From: Bugula neritina
Lineage: Eukaryota; Bryozoa; Gymnolaemata; Cheilostomatida; Bugulidae
Direction: 5' to 3'
Assembly (NCBI GenBank): GCA_964035545.1
Contig: OZ037765.1
Location: forward strand, 34,981,504-35,045,503
DNA length: 64,000 bases
Shown: positions 63,495-64,000 of the stretch, piece after piece
Layout: each line of letters opens with the position of its first letter
Numbering within the stretch: the first letter of the stretch is position 1
Notes under the pieces: generated by a model
Told to the model about the DNA's origin: nothing
The model's database searches: none
The model's input: only the letters and a program-made list of their open reading frames with translations
Program-made: the position numbers and the translations under genes

Positions 63495-64000
63495 TATGAT
63501 ATAAGGTATAATATATACTATACAGTATAATATATACTATACAGTATAATATATACTATACAGTATAATATATACTATACAGTATAATATATACTATACA
63601 GTATAATATATACTATACAATATAATATATACTATAGAGTATAATATAAACTACACGGTATAATATATACTATACAATATAATATATACTATAGAGTATA
63701 ATAAAAACTATACGGTATAATATATACTCTATACAGTATAATATATACTATACAGTATAATATATACTATACAGCATACTATACAGTATAATATATACTA
63801 TAAAGTATGATATGTACTATAAGGTATAATATATACTCTATACAGTATAATATATAATATACAGTATAATATATACTTTACGGTATACTATACAGTATAA
63901 TATATACTATACAGTATAATATATACTATACGGTATAGTATATACTATACAGTATAATACATACTATACGGTATAATGTATACTATACACTATACAGTAT
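63495..64000. repeat. 19-bp minisatellite at window end
   Basis: About 26 copies of tatactatacagtataata with variants (ggtata, aagtat). It runs out of the window and probably fills the intron of the gene ending at 63422. Confidence 0.93.

Overview
This window is eukaryotic and almost certainly from an animal. It holds spliced genes with GT-AG introns whose products match metazoan families: a caspase-like p10 region, three cation-dependent O-methyltransferases, a PKNOX/PREP TALE homeobox protein, the TRAPP subunit TRAPPC4 and an SRRM2/CWC21-type splicing factor. It also holds animal-type retroelements: Ty3/gypsy elements and a CR1/Jockey-group LINE with a PHD-finger ORF1. An early-branching animal such as a sponge would fit, but the sequence alone does not settle this.

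Layout. 1-1258: decayed gypsy pol fragment (-). 1375-4502: minisatellite, then the last three exons of a caspase-like gene (+). 5785-18955: nested transposon block. A fold-back element with inverted arms of about 0.4 kb carries a degenerate gypsy element (gypsy-1, minus, 6521-14020), and its right arm is split by an intact, very young gypsy element (gypsy-2, plus, 14101-18641). 20104-36673: three tandem O-methyltransferase genes (+) with identical exon structure; a LINE (29311-33095) lies between copies 2 and 3. 37146-42686: PKNOX-like gene (-). 45639-49374: TRAPPC4 (+), whose last intron carries a TA-flanked MITE. 49701-59416: SRRM2/CWC21-like gene (-), convergent with TRAPPC4, with a 5.8-kb minisatellite intron. 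63422-63487: last exon of an unidentified gene (-).

The most striking feature is how many introns carry minisatellites that abut or contain copies of the gene's own splice signals. Examples are an acceptor-spanning 14-mer repeated upstream of the caspase exon, a tandemly triplicated donor in the PKNOX gene, and eight copies of an acceptor in the SRRM2-like gene. Long open frames inside these arrays are artefacts of periodicity and are not annotated as genes. The second main signal is near-identity of exon 3 among three otherwise diverged O-methyltransferase paralogues, which points to gene conversion. The third is an AUG-less cysteine/histidine-rich ORF3 in gypsy-1 that opens at a splice-acceptor-like site. 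Exon coordinates were worked out by hand from reading frame, GT-AG sites and resemblance to known families; all spliced models reported as complete close in frame.
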